From the NCBI GenBank assembly GCA_001804865.1, contig MHBK01000001.1, positions 62,001-126,000 on the forward strand: 64,000 nucleotides of DNA, in the 5' to 3' direction. The notes beneath the pieces were generated by a model. The model saw only the letters and a list, made by a program, of their open reading frames with translations. It did not search any database and was not told the DNA's origin. Below are positions 26,026 to 34,298 of the stretch, piece by piece (positions within the stretch are counted from its first letter, which is position 1; each line of letters starts with the position of its first letter). The stretch comes from Lentisphaerae bacterium GWF2_57_35. Its GTDB lineage: Bacteria > Verrucomicrobiota > Kiritimatiellia > CAIQIC01 > GWF2-57-35. The translations under genes were made by a program, and so were the position numbers.

Positions 26026-26133
26026 GGCTTCGATTTTTGGATAGAAAGGGTTTCAAGTAAGACCGTTGAGTTCGACAACGACAAGGGTCATTAGTGTCTA
26101 AAATGTTGTTTCTTAAGGGCCTTGCATTGAGAG

Positions 26134-26145
26134 GGGAGCGTTCCC
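26134..26145. promoter_or_regulatory. CelR/LacI-type operator, upstream site of the second GH44 gene
   Basis: GGGAGCGTTCCC starts 34 bp before the -35 box at 26168, exactly the spacing seen at 13341/13375. It differs from the perfect palindrome at one central base. Confidence 0.6.
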
Positions 26146-26167
26146 AGAAAATATCCAAACTATTTCC

Positions 26168-26196
26168 TTAACATGCCCTGTGCTTGTAGGTATTAT
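26168..26196 (+). promoter_or_regulatory. Sigma70-like promoter of the second GH44 gene
   Basis: TTAACA (26168-26173), a 17-bp spacer ending GCTTGTAGG, then TATTAT (26191-26196). Layout and spacer end match the 13375 promoter, so the two genes are probably expressed together. The predicted leader is about 130 nt. Confidence 0.65.
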
Positions 26197-26278
26197 ACTG
26201 ACACAGTAATTTCAAGGAGTTTCGATTTCTTAATCAAAACAGCTCGATCATGAAGGGAGGTGCGTTGTTTGTGTAAAC

Positions 26279-26290
26279 GGGAGCGATCCC
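26279..26290. promoter_or_regulatory. CelR/LacI-type operator, downstream site of the second GH44 gene
   Basis: GGGAGCGATCCC, flanked by C and G to give a longer near-palindrome, lies in the 5' leader 145 bp after the upstream site and 43 bp before the ATG. This repeats the two-site plan of the first GH44 gene. Confidence 0.6.
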
Positions 26291-26333
26291 GTTCCGGTGT
26301 TGATATTAGGCGCATTTACTTGAGGAGGTCTCC

Positions 26334-29300
26334 ATGAGTTGTCGAGTTGCAGATCGTCGAGTTAGTCCATCGAGTTTGTTGTCGTCAGCAGGATCGTTGA
26401 AGGGCATGGCGCGGCGCACCGTCCTGGGTGCGGCGGCGTTGCTGCTCGGCGCCAGTGCGAGCTGGGCGAATTTACTGTCTAATCCGGGCTTTGCCACCCA
26501 AGGCTCCGATGCCGCGCACGCGCAATCGTGGGAAGGCAATGTGACCGGCGGGATGTGGGGCAACTCGGAACGGTCGAACTGGAATAACAACGACAGCGAT
26601 GGATATTCCGATCTGGTCAAGGGCAACTGGGGCGGCAACACGTACGGCGGCTCCTGGCAGCGGGTCGCGGTGACGGCCGGACAAACTTTTCAGGCCGATG
26701 CCTGGTTCTACGTGGACAACGGCTGGACGGCCTCCACGTGGCAGCTGAAGATCGAATGGCACGACAGCCAGGGCGGTTTCCTCAGCGAAGAGGTCCTGAA
26801 TGTCACGGGCGTTCCCGCCTCCACCTGGACGAAGAAATCCGTTTCCGCGCAAGCGCCCGCGAATTCGGCGTATGCTCATTTTGTAATGCTCGCCGACGGG
26901 ATTGGCTCTTCCGGCGCGATGTACATGGACCAGGTGAATCTGGACCAAGTGGCCGGCGCTCCGGACTGGGGCGTTCGCAATGCCGGGTTTGAAACCCAAG
27001 GCTCGTCGGATACGGTGGCTCTGTATTGGGACGGCAACGGCGGCGGCGTGTGGGGCGGTCCGGCCCGTCGCGCCTGGACCAAGCGCTCCGGCGACTGGTC
27101 GATGGCGTTGCAAGGCAACTGGAGCGGGTTTGACTATGCCGGCTGCTGGCAGTCGATCAACGTGACGGCCGGAACACCGTACGAGGTTACCGCCTATTTT
27201 CATCGCGACGACGGTTGGACGGCTTCGGCGCTGACCTTGAAACTCGAATGGTATACCAGCGCGGATTCGTTCCTCAGCGAAAACACTTTGGATGTGAACA
27301 ATCTGGCGGCGTATACGTGGACGGAAAAAACGCTGTCCGCGACGGCGCCGGCCGGCGCCGCGAAAGTCCATGTGGCCATTTCCGCCTCGGGCATTGGCGC
27401 TTCGGCTTGCTGCTACGTAGACGACCTGAGCATCGTACCCACCGAGCCGCCTCCTCCGGCCGCGGTGGCCCTGTCCGTCGACGTGGGCACGGACCGCAAG
27501 CAGATCAGCAAGTATCTGTATGGTTTGAACATCGCCAACTGGGCGGCCGGGTATTACCTCGATTTGTGCACGCCGATGGTCAAGGACGCGGGCTTCACCG
27601 TGATTCGCTACGGCGCGACGAACATCGAACGCTACAACTACGAAAACAACCGGCTCTACAACGTCATTTCCCGCCTCAACCAGTATGTGCCGGTAAGCTG
27701 GGAGAGCTTCATCGACTGGTGCCTGGACGACCTTCAGGCCGAGCCGCTGGTGCAGGTGTCCGCGTTCAGCCATGTCGCCGGCGAAGGCTGGGGCCTGGGC
27801 GATCCCACGTACGATCACGTACAGACCATGGCGGAAGTGTCCAACTGGATCGCCAGCGCCGGACAATATGTGAAATTCTGGGGCATCGGCAACGAGCCCA
27901 TGATTGCCTGGAAGCGCAAGGATTTTCCGGGGCACTTCGGCGACGCCGCCCATGGCGACCAGGTGTTGAACCAGGATGTGTCATACAACGCATACTTCCC
28001 GAAATTCATCCAGATCGCCAACACGATCAAGGGCGCCAATCCCGATGCGAAGATCCTCGGCCCGACGCCGGCCAACTGGTGGCTGTATTGGTCCAGCGAT
28101 TATTCCCCGAACTGCCCCGTGACGACGCCGGGCGGCGATCCGCAGATCGGTCATCCGGGCTGGGCGGAAATGTCCGCCATGTCGAATCAATGGCGCCAGC
28201 AGACCTTCCCGAGCCGCGGCGGCGATCCCGGAGTGGTGGGTTGGGAAACCGACACGAACCGGTTCCTCTGCCAATATGCGGCCCGCCTGAACAAGGCCGA
28301 GCAGGATCATGGCAAACGGCTCGCGGACTTCATGGACGTGCATCGTTACATGAACTGCTGGACCGACAAGGACGCCATCAACGAGCCTCGCGGCCTGCAT
28401 GAAGAAGGCTTCCAGAGCTGGGACCAGGAAACGGGCTGCGCAGGAACCGAGACGAAGCTCTTCCGGCGGTTCCAAAACATCATCGACTCGCACTATCCGG
28501 GCTTGGATCTGTCGTTGTCCGAATACGACTTCTTCTACTGGAACGGCCATCCGAGCATTCCGCAGGTGGCGGCGGTCGGGCAGATGGAATACCTCGGCAT
28601 CTTCGCCCAGATGGGCGTGCAACTGGCCTGCAACTGGTACCTGGGCGAACCGGATCAATCCGGCGGCGACTTCGAGCATGCGTCCGACGCTTCGAAGCAG
28701 GCGATGTTCAACGAGGAAGGCCAGCCGAATCCCAAGTATTGGGTCATTTGGATGATGCGCCGGTACTTCGACGACACCGTGGTGAAGGCCCAGTCGGCCG
28801 ACAACGGCCAGTTTGCGGTCTTCGCCTGCCATCGCACCAACGCCAACGAAGTGGCGGTGTTCGTGGCCAACAAGGGCGAATATAACGCCAACGGCTCCCT
28901 GGCCGCTTCGCAGCCGGCCCGCACGGCGAACCTGACCGTCACGAACGCGACGGTGAGCAGCGTGAAGAAGATCCTGCGCTTCGGCCATCACGATCCGTAT
29001 CCCGTGGAGATGGATCTCTCCGGCGTGACGCTGAGCGGCAACACGATCTCTTATCCGTTCGAATCGCTGGCGATCTACACCGTCATCTTCAGCACGACCG
29101 GCCAGGTTGCCGGCCCGACGAACTACCTGCACGTCAATCCGCGCCACGTCGATTTCGGCCCCTACAAGACCGGCTCGGAAACGGTGGAAGAAGTGACGAC
29201 CTACACGCACCCGATCAAGATCTCCAACGCCCGCCAGGGCACGACCTCGTGGTCGGTCAGCGAGAACTGCTCGTGGTTGAGCGTGGTGAACGCCAGCGGC

Positions 29301-32048
29301 GACGTCAAGGTCACCGATATGGCGAACCTCGTCGTGAACCGCTCCGGCCTGGCCTACGGCCGGCATTGCACGACCGTCGCCGTCCAGACCGCGGAAGGCA
29401 CGGCGCTCGTGCCCGTGAGCGTCGACGTGATCCCCGGCGAGAACCAGGGCGAAAAGCGCATCTGCGACTTCGACACCGCCTCGCTGGCCCACGCCTGGAA
29501 TCATCTGCCCCCGTATTCCTTCGGCTGGTGGGATGGCCACGGCAATCCGGAAGACCGGAACAGCCCGTACATCTACAACCTCTCGCTCGATCATAGCCAA
29601 AAGTCGCGGATCGGCGGCATCGCGGCCATGCGCATCGACTACAACCGCGCCAACGGCGACCTGGGCAACGGACGGCTCTACTCCTCGTTCGGCACCTATG
29701 GACACAAGTCCATCATTAAGCATCATGACGGATCGGCCGAGACCAACAACGCGACCGGCGACTGGACGGGTTACGACGCCTTGCAGTTCGACGTCAAGGC
29801 CAAGACCACCGGCATCGGCCCGACCAAGACCCGCTTCCTGATGACGATCGCCGACGAGGACGGCCTCACCGCCAAGCCCCTGGTGGCCGGCATGAGCAGC
29901 TACAAGGACTTGATCGAAATCGAGGACGACGAATGGACCACCCTCTCGATCCCGCTGAACGGCACGTTCTACAATTGGGCGTACCCGGGCGGACAGGACG
30001 GTTCCACGTTGCAGTTGAACTTCGCCAAGATCTTCTCGATCCAGTTCACGCCGTGGGCGACCGACGAAACGAAGTCGGGCGTCATGTTCCTGGATAACTT
30101 CCGCCTGGTCCGCGCCGACGGCAGCAACAACAAGCGCCCGATGGCGGTCGCCACGCAGGCCAAGAAGATTGCCAATCCCAGCGAGCAGATCGCGTTGAGC
30201 GGCAGCGGCAGCACGGATGCCGACGGCACGATCGCCGGCTATCGTTGGGAACCGGCCGCCGGCCTGTCCAATCCGAACATCGCCTCGCCGACCTTCAGCT
30301 CGGCCGTCTCCGGCACGCACGTCTACGACCTGATCGTGACGGACAACGCCGGCGCCGAGAGCCGCAATGTGGCGCAGGTGGCCATCACCGTGCTTCCGCA
30401 GCTCTCCGGCCAGTCCGTCGCGCTTTATCGCGATGCGGCCCTGACGGACACCAACGTCGGCCCGGACAGCCTGGACGTGTTCGTGAAGCTCACCGCGACC
30501 GGCGGCGGCAATGCGGCCTGTGAAGACTTCACGGTCTGCAACGTCAGCAGCAGCGACCCGTACACCGGCGATCCGAACAACAACTGCGGGACCATCCAGG
30601 TCATGCTCGTGGAAACCGGACCGGACACGAAGATCTTCTCCGGCTCGTTCAAGGTCGGCGCCTTCAGCGACGACGAAGCGGACCGGATCGGCTGCTCGGA
30701 AGGCCGCGTCGTCACGACGGCCTCCAGCGACGCGTCGGCCTCCAAGGCCTTCACGTTCAAGCGGCCGACCTACGGCCTGTGGCGCTGGGTCGACCGCATC
30801 GAACTCGACCTGTGGAAAGCGAACCACTTCGAGGGCTTTGCCTGCGCCTACAACGACAATCAGTACACGAACAATTCCGTGGCCTATGTGAATTACGTGG
30901 ACGGCGGCACGCCGCACACGAATTCGTCGAAGTGCCTCCAGGGCGACATCACGCTGAACCTGGGCGTCAGCCAGGATTACTACCGCCTCTTCGGCGGCAT
31001 CTCCTGCAAGCTGAATCCCTTCGGCGAGACCTCGTCCAACGTAACGCAAAACACCGACCTGCGCCCGTCCACCACCTGGACCAAGGGCGTCAGCTTCTGG
31101 CTCAAGGGCAACGGCCGGATGGTCAGCGTGGTGGTCAAGTCGGCCAATGTGCACGACTACGACGACTACGTCTTCACCATGGCCCACACCCCCAACCAGT
31201 GGCGGCGCTACTTCATCCCCCTGAGCGAATTCAAGCAGGAAGGGTGGGGGACCGCGGTCGACTTCGATACCGCCATGTCGCAGGTCGAAGCCATCCAGTT
31301 CAAAGCCGCCTCGAAGACGGACGACGAATACAGCCAGATCTTCGTCGACGACGTCGCGCTCTTCGGCGGCTGCATCGACCCCGTGGCGGCGCTCGTGAGC
31401 TGGCCCGGCAGCCAGAACACGTTCGAGCCGGATTTCCGCGGCGGGACCTACGGCTGGGATAGCTGGAACACGAACTTCGGCTACGGCATGTGGGCCAGTA
31501 TGCCGCACCTCGAAGGCACGGGTTCGTTCATGACCGTCAACAGCATCGCCCAAGGCTGGTGGCTGAGCGCCTTTGTGCCCGAGCTGACCAACCGCGCTTA
31601 TGCCCAACCCACCGTGACGAATCTCTCGAACGTGGACGGCATCGCGATTCGGATGTGGAGACGGGACGTCCTCAACAGCACCACCCCGTACACCAACTAC
31701 CCGACGCCCGACGGCTCGGCCATGCGCGTGCGCATGGTGGTCAGCGAAGGAACCGGCGACGACTTCACCAACGCCGGCATCAGCCGCTGGTTCGTGGTCG
31801 ACAGCACGTCCTCGGATTCCGACTACATCCTGTTCCCGAAGGATAAGTTCTATACGGAAGCCACCGTGGACGCGCAGGTCACCAACGACGTCCTGCCCTG
31901 GGTGCAGTGGAACGGCAATTGGAGCAACATCCGGAAGTTCCGCATCGACTTCGGCGGCATGTCCGAAACCGCCCGGCCCTATTGGGTGTTCCTCGACGAC
32001 CTGAAGACCTACGTCGACGAGGCCGACCAGTATCCGTGCCCGTGGTAA
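26334..32048 (+). CDS. Secreted multidomain GH44-type glycoside hydrolase, paralogue (1904 aa)
   Basis: Second GH44-type enzyme. The leader GAGGAGGTCTCCATGAGT is almost the same as that of the 13583 gene. Regions: long signal peptide ending ASASWA near 43-45; two CBM4/9-like jelly rolls (about 45-208 and 212-375); GH44-type catalytic domain (about 385-915) with RYGATNIERYNY, GIGNEP (E521, predicted acid/base) and LSEYDFFYW (E730, predicted nucleophile); BACON-like domain (about 930-1045); CBM11/CIA30-like domain (about 1050-1265); PKD domain (about 1268-1360); beta-sandwich; second CIA30-like domain; final jelly-roll. From the GH44 domain onward it matches the 3169-aa paralogue module by module, but the SBBP and Ig regions are replaced by binding modules. 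Likely an extracellular T2SS substrate, inferred. Confidence 0.87.
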   Translation: MSCRVADRRVSPSSLLSSAGSLKGMARRTVLGAAALLLGASASWANLLSNPGFATQGSDAAHAQSWEGNVTGGMWGNSERSNWNNNDSDGYSDLVKGNWGGNTYGGSWQRVAVTAGQTFQADAWFYVDNGWTASTWQLKIEWHDSQGGFLSEEVLNVTGVPASTWTKKSVSAQAPANSAYAHFVMLADGIGSSGAMYMDQVNLDQVAGAPDWGVRNAGFETQGSSDTVALYWDGNGGGVWGGPARRAWTKRSGDWSMALQGNWSGFDYAGCWQSINVTAGTPYEVTAYFHRDDGWTASALTLKLEWYTSADSFLSENTLDVNNLAAYTWTEKTLSATAPAGAAKVHVAISASGIGASACCYVDDLSIVPTEPPPPAAVALSVDVGTDRKQISKYLYGLNIANWAAGYYLDLCTPMVKDAGFTVIRYGATNIERYNYENNRLYNVISRLNQYVPVSWESFIDWCLDDLQAEPLVQVSAFSHVAGEGWGLGDPTYDHVQTMAEVSNWIASAGQYVKFWGIGNEPMIAWKRKDFPGHFGDAAHGDQVLNQDVSYNAYFPKFIQIANTIKGANPDAKILGPTPANWWLYWSSDYSPNCPVTTPGGDPQIGHPGWAEMSAMSNQWRQQTFPSRGGDPGVVGWETDTNRFLCQYAARLNKAEQDHGKRLADFMDVHRYMNCWTDKDAINEPRGLHEEGFQSWDQETGCAGTETKLFRRFQNIIDSHYPGLDLSLSEYDFFYWNGHPSIPQVAAVGQMEYLGIFAQMGVQLACNWYLGEPDQSGGDFEHASDASKQAMFNEEGQPNPKYWVIWMMRRYFDDTVVKAQSADNGQFAVFACHRTNANEVAVFVANKGEYNANGSLAASQPARTANLTVTNATVSSVKKILRFGHHDPYPVEMDLSGVTLSGNTISYPFESLAIYTVIFSTTGQVAGPTNYLHVNPRHVDFGPYKTGSETVEEVTTYTHPIKISNARQGTTSWSVSENCSWLSVVNASGDVKVTDMANLVVNRSGLAYGRHCTTVAVQTAEGTALVPVSVDVIPGENQGEKRICDFDTASLAHAWNHLPPYSFGWWDGHGNPEDRNSPYIYNLSLDHSQKSRIGGIAAMRIDYNRANGDLGNGRLYSSFGTYGHKSIIKHHDGSAETNNATGDWTGYDALQFDVKAKTTGIGPTKTRFLMTIADEDGLTAKPLVAGMSSYKDLIEIEDDEWTTLSIPLNGTFYNWAYPGGQDGSTLQLNFAKIFSIQFTPWATDETKSGVMFLDNFRLVRADGSNNKRPMAVATQAKKIANPSEQIALSGSGSTDADGTIAGYRWEPAAGLSNPNIASPTFSSAVSGTHVYDLIVTDNAGAESRNVAQVAITVLPQLSGQSVALYRDAALTDTNVGPDSLDVFVKLTATGGGNAACEDFTVCNVSSSDPYTGDPNNNCGTIQVMLVETGPDTKIFSGSFKVGAFSDDEADRIGCSEGRVVTTASSDASASKAFTFKRPTYGLWRWVDRIELDLWKANHFEGFACAYNDNQYTNNSVAYVNYVDGGTPHTNSSKCLQGDITLNLGVSQDYYRLFGGISCKLNPFGETSSNVTQNTDLRPSTTWTKGVSFWLKGNGRMVSVVVKSANVHDYDDYVFTMAHTPNQWRRYFIPLSEFKQEGWGTAVDFDTAMSQVEAIQFKAASKTDDEYSQIFVDDVALFGGCIDPVAALVSWPGSQNTFEPDFRGGTYGWDSWNTNFGYGMWASMPHLEGTGSFMTVNSIAQGWWLSAFVPELTNRAYAQPTVTNLSNVDGIAIRMWRRDVLNSTTPYTNYPTPDGSAMRVRMVVSEGTGDDFTNAGISRWFVVDSTSSDSDYILFPKDKFYTEATVDAQVTNDVLPWVQWNGNWSNIRKFRIDFGGMSETARPYWVFLDDLKTYVDEADQYPCPW

Positions 32049-32073
32049 TCGGCCCGGCCCGATAAACCCAAAA

Positions 32074-32104
32074 GGCCCTCCCGGCAACGGGAGGGCCTTT
32101 TGCT
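32074..32104 (+). terminator. Intrinsic terminator of the second GH44 gene
   Basis: The 10-bp GC stem GGCCCTCCCG / CGGGAGGGCC has a GCAA tetraloop and is followed by TTTTGC. It starts 26 bp after the stop codon. The A-run before the stem may also let it work on the opposite strand. Confidence 0.88.
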
Positions 32105-32115
32105 TTGGCCGAACG

Positions 32116-32167
32116 TTGCCTTTCCGAGGTATCACACTTTGCAAAGTGTGACACCGCGAAAAGGCAA
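32116..32167. repeat. Palindromic repeat with TCACACTTTGCAAAGTGTGA core
   Basis: The perfect palindrome TCACACTTTGCAAAGTGTGA (32132-32151) lies inside wider arms TTGCCTTT and AAAGGCAA. A close relative lies at 38438-38467 next to a transposase remnant, so this is probably a REP-type element rather than a terminator. Confidence 0.6.
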
Positions 32168-32335
32168 TTATTTTTTGTGCTCTTGAAGGAACGCGGGCGT
32201 TCTCAGCCGCGAGGGATGGTGGACACCGTAAAAAAGATAGGGTAATCTTCTCAGGTTCCCATCGGACGATTCCGTTAGAATTGAATAACGGCTCGTTTTT
32301 GTTAAGTTAATCCTTTGACTTATAAATAGGCCCTG

Positions 32336-33520
32336 ATGATCCGAAAAAATCCAGAGTTTTCCAACCCTTGGAAAAACAGCCGCCCAATTTTCCAATCCTT
32401 GGAAAACTCGCCAAAACTTTTTCCAACCCTTGGAAAACTCGCCAAGACTTTTTCCAACCCTTGGAAAACTCCCCCCGCCTTGGACCTTGGACCTTGGACT
32501 TTAGACTCTTCCTCCTCTTCTTCTTCCCAATCCGGCGCCGCGCTGATCGTCGCGCTGTGGGTGATCATCATTCTTTCCCTGCTGATTTCCGCGTTTGCCT
32601 TCGACATGCACGTCGAGTCGGGCATTACCTCGTTTTACCGCAAGCGGCTCAAGGCGCAGTACGCCGCGCAGGCGGGCGTCGAGTATGCGAAATTCCTTCT
32701 CGTGCAAAGCTACAAGGCCAACAACGCGGAGGAAAGCGACGAGGAAAAGGAAGACCTGCGGATCAAGGCCATCAACCTTTCGCGCGGCGTCGCGCTCACC
32801 GGCCTCTCGAAGGAAATCGGCCAGGGCAAATTTACCATCGACATCATGCCCGAACCCGGCCGCCGCAACGTCAACAATTTGAGCGACGAAGACTGGGAGG
32901 AAATCCTCGATCAAGGCAATGTGTCCGAAGAAAAATGGCCCGAGCTGATCGACTGCTTTAACGACTGGATCGACGAAAGCGACGAGCATCGTCTGAACGG
33001 CGCGGAGTCCGACGACTCCTTCTACGAGGAGCGCGGCTACGAAGTCAAAAACGCCAAGCTCGACACCGTAGACGAACTGCTGCTGATCAAGGGCTTCTCC
33101 CCGGCGATCGTGTACGGCGGCCCGTCCGAAAACGAAGGCGAAGAATCTTATCCCGGCATCGCGCAATTTCTGACGACCTGGGGCGATGGCAAGCTTAACG
33201 TCAACACCGCCTCCAAGGAAGTCCTGATGACCCTGCCCGACATCGACGAATGGGTCGTGGACGACATCGTCGAAGGCCGCGTCGGCAAAGATCAAACCGA
33301 AGGCACCAAGGACGACGGCTGGGACAGCGTCGATGAAGTCATGAGCCAGACGGGCCTGAATGCGGATCTCAGGGAGAAGATCACCGTCAGCGACCGCAAA
33401 TACGTCCGCCTCGTCTCCATCGGCGAAATCCAGGGCGTTAAAAGCGGCATCTGGTGCATCCTCAGCGCCGACGAAACCTCCGTCACCCCCGTCTTCTGGC
33501 GGGAAGAGACGATGAGGTGA
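32336..33520 (+). CDS. gspK: Type II secretion minor pseudopilin GspK (start uncertain)
   Basis: GspK-type pseudopilin, the large tip protein of the pseudopilus. The conserved start of the mature protein is QSGAALIVALWVIIILSLLI, followed by the usual AQYAAQAGVEYAKFLL helix, an alpha domain with LINCF-type and DDSFYEERGYEVKNAKLDTV regions, and the T2SSK domain ending FWREETMR. The reading frame is open back to ATG 32336, but the first 50-60 codons run through a 31-bp tandem repeat and a TTGGAC repeat and end in a serine run, so this leader is far longer than normal. A TTG in the last repeat is a possible later start. It is separated from gspJ by the cargo island. Confidence 0.85.
   Translation: MIRKNPEFSNPWKNSRPIFQSLENSPKLFPTLGKLAKTFSNPWKTPPALDLGPWTLDSSSSSSSQSGAALIVALWVIIILSLLISAFAFDMHVESGITSFYRKRLKAQYAAQAGVEYAKFLLVQSYKANNAEESDEEKEDLRIKAINLSRGVALTGLSKEIGQGKFTIDIMPEPGRRNVNNLSDEDWEEILDQGNVSEEKWPELIDCFNDWIDESDEHRLNGAESDDSFYEERGYEVKNAKLDTVDELLLIKGFSPAIVYGGPSENEGEESYPGIAQFLTTWGDGKLNVNTASKEVLMTLPDIDEWVVDDIVEGRVGKDQTEGTKDDGWDSVDEVMSQTGLNADLREKITVSDRKYVRLVSIGEIQGVKSGIWCILSADETSVTPVFWREETMR
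32357..32468. repeat. Four palindromes, 31-bp period, overlapping the gspK start
   Basis: TTTTCCAAYCCTTGGAAAA occurs at 32357, 32388, 32419 and 32450, exactly 31 bp apart. Each copy is itself an inverted repeat. They are followed at 32480-32508 by TTGGACCTTGGACCTTGGAC-type sequence, also found near 45784 and 63957. Confidence 0.85.
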
Positions 33521-33605
33521 GGTCTCGGCAGGGGGTCTCCTTGCCTTGCAAGAGGCGCAAAAAATGTATGGCTGTACCGAACGATTGTATGGTATAAGCG
33601 AACAT

Positions 33606-34053
33606 ATGAATATTTTGGCTCAGCTGGTGTGTTCGCGGGTGCGGGCGGAAGTGTTCCGCTTGCTGTTTGGGATTTCATCTGTGCCCCTGCATTTGCGTGA
33701 TCTCCAACGGCAAGCGGGGTTTTCGGTGGGAACCGTCCGGCAGGATGTCGAAAAACTGGTGAAACTGGGGCTTGTGTCTCGAAGAAAAGACGGCAATCGG
33801 GTCTATTATTCGGCCAATGAAACGCACCCGCTCTTTCCGGATATTCGGAGCCTGGTCCTCAAGACCTCCGGGTTGACGGAGGTGTTAAGAAAGGCCTTGA
33901 TGCCTGCCGGATCAAACGCAACACGGTCGAATACGATTATGCCGGCGGGGTAACCGGGAGCGATGCGGATGAACTGATCGAATTCGCTCAGGGCCTGGAG
34001 AAAGACACTCTGGCATGGTTGAAGAAACGCCATCCGGATTTTTTGAAGAAATA
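33606..34053 (+). pseudogene. Fossil of an MNT/HEPN-type locus (broken)
   Basis: A winged-helix N-terminal part of the ArsR-like type that precedes minimal nucleotidyltransferases, and a tail resembling the C-terminus of HEPN proteins, are recognisable within 33606-34053. The nucleotidyltransferase core is not seen. The locus looks broken, with about one or two breaks. The parts are still recognisable, so the decay may be fairly recent. It lies between gspK and the DUF3108 gene, and a copy of the gspK tail sequence follows it. Confidence 0.5.
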
Positions 34054-34080
34054 AGGGCTATTCGAATCGACGAACCCTGG

Positions 34081-34116
34081 TCACGCCGTTGTTCTGGCGT
34101 GAAGAGATGATGAATT
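34081..34116 (+). repeat. Copy of the gspK 3' tail sequence
   Basis: The DNA here matches the last 35-40 bp of gspK (33481-33519). Read in one frame it gives TPLFWREEMMN and a stop, against TPVFWREETMR in GspK. A third copy (PVFWREEMMR) lies at 39029-39058. The 33520-34080 segment is therefore bracketed by direct repeats. The gap 34054-34298 otherwise holds only the next gene's ribosome-binding site and a small AGCCCA/TGGGCT hairpin. Confidence 0.6.
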
Positions 34117-34298
34117 GATCCATGGAAGACATCCTTCACGTGAAGCCGGTGTTGTCGAGTGCGGTCATTTTACCCCCTTCTGCGCAGGCTGAAAAGGATG
34201 GAAAAAGGACGGATGCGTAACAATTCGGTAACAAGCCTTCTTCAGGATGATCTCCAAGCAAATAGCCCATGGTGGGCTGTGCGTGAGGAGAAGAAGAT

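Noticed and set aside
27981-32144. A 1387-codon minus-strand open frame opposite the second GH44 gene
   Set aside because: Same reasoning: antisense to a well-supported gene, compositionally odd product, no family signal.
32357-32468. CRISPR array because of the regular 31-bp spacing
   Set aside because: The whole 31-bp unit is repeated, including the would-be spacers, and each 19-bp part is a palindrome. No cas genes are present in the window.
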